Part shown: positions 60,816 to 64,000 of the stretch, one piece after another
Layout of the letters: each line of letters begins with the position of its first letter
Numbering within the stretch: position 1 is the first letter of the stretch
From: Lingula anatina
Taxonomy: Eukaryota; Brachiopoda; Lingulata; Lingulida; Lingulidae
Reading direction: 5' to 3'
Assembly (NCBI RefSeq): GCF_001039355.2
Contig: NW_019773870.1
Coordinates: forward strand, 439,870 to 503,869
DNA: 64,000 bases
The notes under the pieces: generated by a model
What the model was told of the DNA's origin: nothing
Database searches by the model: none
What the model saw: the letters and a program-made list of their open reading frames with translations, nothing else
Made by a program: the position numbers and the translations under genes

Positions 60816-61801
60816 CAGACATTCGTATTATAAATATAAACTATTTTTTATGGTCCTTCTATCTCTCATTAACGTTGGAATGGATTGATACTGTGCTTTA
60901 TTAGCCCCCTCTTTCATTTGCTTTCTTCATCTGTATTTCACTCATTAATAACATGTCTGCTTGTCTGGTGCAGTTGGCCTACTCTCTTTACGTCCTGTTT
61001 CGCTCTCTCTCTCCCATTCCCTCTCAAACTTACAACATATATTAAACATGGCGACTACAAACAAATACACCGTACCAGTATGCGTTATTTACCACGGAAG
61101 ATAACTGAAAGGAAAAACTATTCAAAAATATATCCACCAGAATGAGGGCATCACTTATATGTAATATAACTGGCAATTGCAGCTCTCTCTCTCCCTCTCT
61201 CCAGTCAGGGTTACTAAAGATCACCCCCTTCCCTCTTTCTGCTTCTATCTCATCACTTTATCTAACTTATAATTTCTGCATCCTCCAAGTCCATTTCCCT
61301 CCCCGTCAACGACGACGAGATGCCGCTGTCAAACGTTAATTCACCGTCCTTTTTTTATATAATGCAAAGGATTTTACAGCATCTTTCTGCTTGCCGATCA
61401 CGCATAATTTAAGTGTTCTCTCCACACAATTTCAAATTGCGTGATCACTAGAACTTCACTTCTATTTTGCCATTTTGCTATGTAATATTTTCTTATGAAA
61501 CAATCTCCGGCGATCCGGCGTTCAATTAAATATCTAAAATATTATTTCCAATACACCATTATTAAGGTAATTCCCAAAGCCCAGCCTGCAGCTGCTGTAC
61601 ACGTTTTAGAAATTTTTGATTGTGAAAATAACCAATCAACTCAAATTTTATCTGACTTTTACATTTTAAACCTAATGCGAACAAAGTGTCTTTCACAATA
61701 TTCTCCTTTAATCTGGTTCTCACTCTCTCTCATCTTCTCTATTTCTCATCACTCAGTCAGGGATGGCTTTTCAGGTCTTATAATTAACGCCACCTCCCCA
61801 C

Positions 61802-61842
<41 letters not shown>

Positions 61843-62590
61843 ACAGACAGACAGTGGCACATAAATTGACACAAATATTTTTTCAATATTCGCAAATTAC
61901 CCTTATGGAAAGGTGAAACTACTGAAAAACAATGTGGGTAAATGCACTTAACTATTTAGTTCCATTTCATATTTCTCTACACAGCTGACTTGTGGCCCGA
62001 CACATATATTTCAACAATATTTATTATCGGCCATTTTCAATACATGACGACAAAATCCAAAAACAAATCGGAGTGAGGCTTATGGTAAATTTAAATTGAA
62101 AAGGCATAAAACTAATCTGATTAATCACATGGCTGCTTGTCTGGCTCAGCACTCATTTTACCTGCTCCACCTGATATTACTTAAACTGACAATTACCGCC
62201 ACCTCCCACCATATCTCTATCTCTAATGTACCTGAAAAAGGAAAACGTACATTTGGTATAACTGATAGTTACCGCTCTCTCTCTCATTAGTTCGTCTAAC
62301 TCACAAGCACAGTCCTTTCCCCTCCATCTGTTTCCTTTTCATCTCCTCATTTAATTTGTAAACTTATATTTACCGCACCCTCCTACTCCCACCCCACCCC
62401 CTTCATCGATGACGAAATGCAGCTTTCAAAGGTTTAATCGCATACTAACTTTTTGAACTAAAATTGTGTTTGGCTCAGCCATCTCCTCTACATCTTTTCT
62501 CTCTCTTTCTCTGTTTTTCTCTCTCCCATTGCTCAAGGGACAGTTTGCCGGGTCTGATTAAATTTTAACTGACTATTACCTCCTCCTCCC
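60816..62590. repeat. 5' flank of the EGF gene made of repeat R fragments
   Basis: 61070-61170 matches, in reverse, 11640-11760 (ACCACGGAAGAT, CCAGAATGAGGGCATCAC). (CT)n lies at 61806-61840 with a CAGTGGCACATAAATTGAC continuation to 62090. No exon was recognised. Confidence 0.6.
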
Positions 62591-62598
62591 ATCACCCA

Positions 62599-62599
<1 letters not shown>

Positions 62600-62669
<70 letters not shown>

Positions 62670-63470
62670 GGCACATACCTTGACGCAAGACATTTTCAAT
62701 ATTCGCAGCTTTCCTTTATAGGTAAGTGAAACTGCTGAAAAGCAAAACATCATGATTGAACGGGAATGTGGGAAAATGCACTTAATTGTTAGTTCTATGG
62801 CACATTTCTCTACACAGCTGACTTGTGACCAGACACAAAAAAATCATCAATGTTTATAACTGGCTATTATGAATACATTACGACAAAATTCCAAACAAAT
62901 CTTAATGAGGTTATGGTATAACTCTATAAATATAGCAGGATAACATATCCATTTCCCCTCTATTCAACCTATAGGTAATTGGGCAAAATTATATATGCTG
63001 CTAGGGGACAATGTCCTAGGCAGGAATTCCACTGAGCTCTAGAACACATTCTTTTTGAAAATTTCGTAAGGAGATTTCCTTTTACTTACGACTGGATTTC
63101 CTTTTACTTACGACTGGATTCCGGGAACCTATTACTAGGGGACATCTATCTGATACAAAACTGGTTGAAGGGCCTTTGGCAGATTTTGTGACTGTTAGCG
63201 CACCATGGCGACATCATCCATTTGGTGTCTGGTAGAACATAGGTGGAACCTCGTTTCAGAAGCTTCGAAACAACCTCGAGACCCAGGGGTGTGTGGCAAA
63301 TCCACCTGCTGGGAGCGTACCGTCTTACATGGTAACAAACTGATTCTTCACCAGATATTCACTGATTTGTCCAATTCATAAAACAATCATAGTCCTTAAT
63401 GCATAGGTACATGAAACTAATGCCAAGTCCTGGAAGAGGGTACCTGGGGGGACAGGCATTCTCAACCACT
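62600..63470 (+). repeat. Dispersed repeat family R, second plus-oriented full copy
   Basis: (CT)n(CA)n at 62604-62667, then CAGTGGCACAT, AATATTCGCAG and the same body as 48184-49090, ending GGACAGGCATTCTCAACC. It has a small internal duplication (TTTCCTTTTACTTACGACTGG) at 63076-63118. Confidence 0.75.
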
Positions 63471-63828
63471 TTTGATATTTGTAATTAAGTACATTTATGT
63501 CCTATTTTTCAGTATCGGTTTCGTGTTAACTTGTTTTTGATACATTATCTTTTTGCGTGATCACCAGAACTTCACCTCGAATTAGTCAATTAACTATCTA
63601 AAATTCCTTATAAAACGATCTCTGCCAACCCAGCTTTGAACTAAATACTGATATCTAAAATATTATTTCCAATAAACCATTAATTGGATAATTCCAAAAG
63701 TCCAGTCTGCAGCTGTTGTACACGTGATAAAATTTTTCGATTGAGAAACTAACCAATCAACTCAAATTTCATATGACTTTGACATTTTTCAATTAATACA
63801 ATAAATTGTCTTTCACAGCATTTTCATT

Positions 63829-63864
<36 letters not shown>

Positions 63865-64000
63865 CTGTCTATCTATCTATCCATCGTTCTATCTATCTCA
63901 TGCTATCTCCATATTTCATCACTCAGTCATGGGACACAATTACATCCACCATCCCCCGTTTCTTGCTCTGTATCTCTCTCTCTCTCTCTCTCTCACACAC
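63471..64000. repeat. Further repeat R fragments to the window edge
   Basis: Matches 61440-61800 (AATATTATTTCCAATA, CCAATCAACTCAAATTT) and has (CT)n at 63832-63862 and 63971-63993. No gene was seen. Confidence 0.6.

Overview
This is eukaryotic, intron-rich, AT-rich genomic DNA from an animal. It carries GT-AG introns, long (CA)n/(GA)n/(TAA)n microsatellites, RTE-type LINE relics, Tc1-like transposons and many MITEs. The two protein families present (class C GABA-B-like receptors and multi-EGF secreted proteins), with the repeat style, suggest a marine invertebrate. A hemichordate- or echinoderm-like deuterostome is my best guess, but that is inference and the sequence alone does not settle it. 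Gene models below were built by reading frames across splice sites.

Layout. (1) At 194-343 (+) lies one EGF exon of a gene that continues off the left edge. (2) 344-8600 is non-coding and repeat-rich: a 3.4-kb retro-insertion with a target-site duplication, a giant fold-back repeat nested inside it, a LINE C-terminus and a Tc1-like transposase relic. (3) 8600-27420 is unit A: repeats, an RTE LINE relic, a putative leader exon at about 12.2 kb, a complete 16-exon GABA-B-like receptor gene (13719-23583), an EF-hand pseudogene and MITEs. (4) 27437-47880 is unit B, a direct tandem duplicate of unit A with a second complete 16-exon receptor gene (33141-45377) plus B-only insertions and an assembly gap (35953-36334). 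(5) 48.2-55.3 kb holds dispersed repeats, a Tc1-type element and sequence that is the inverted copy of the left flank. (6) 55307-60815 (-) is a secreted multi-EGF gene with leader exon, signal-peptide exon and four EGF exons. (7) 61-64 kb is dispersed repeat with microsatellites.

How the parts relate. Two levels of duplication are visible. The receptor unit is duplicated head-to-tail, and this tandem pair is enclosed by inverted arms (about 120-9290 and 49430-55530), each carrying an EGF exon pointing inward. The receptor genes and the right-hand EGF gene also share a homologous, donor-bearing leader exon (12275, 31702, 60689) and repeat-rich 5' flank, so two unrelated protein types appear to use the same kind of promoter/leader module. 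Both receptors have intact splice sites and frames (752 and 756 codons), a signal peptide, a Venus-flytrap ectodomain and seven membrane segments. They lack the GABA-contacting Tyr and Glu of GABA-B1 and stop soon after TM7, without the heterodimerising coiled coil. I read them as a recently duplicated receptor pair with an unknown ligand whose ectodomains are diverging faster than their TM5-7 cores.
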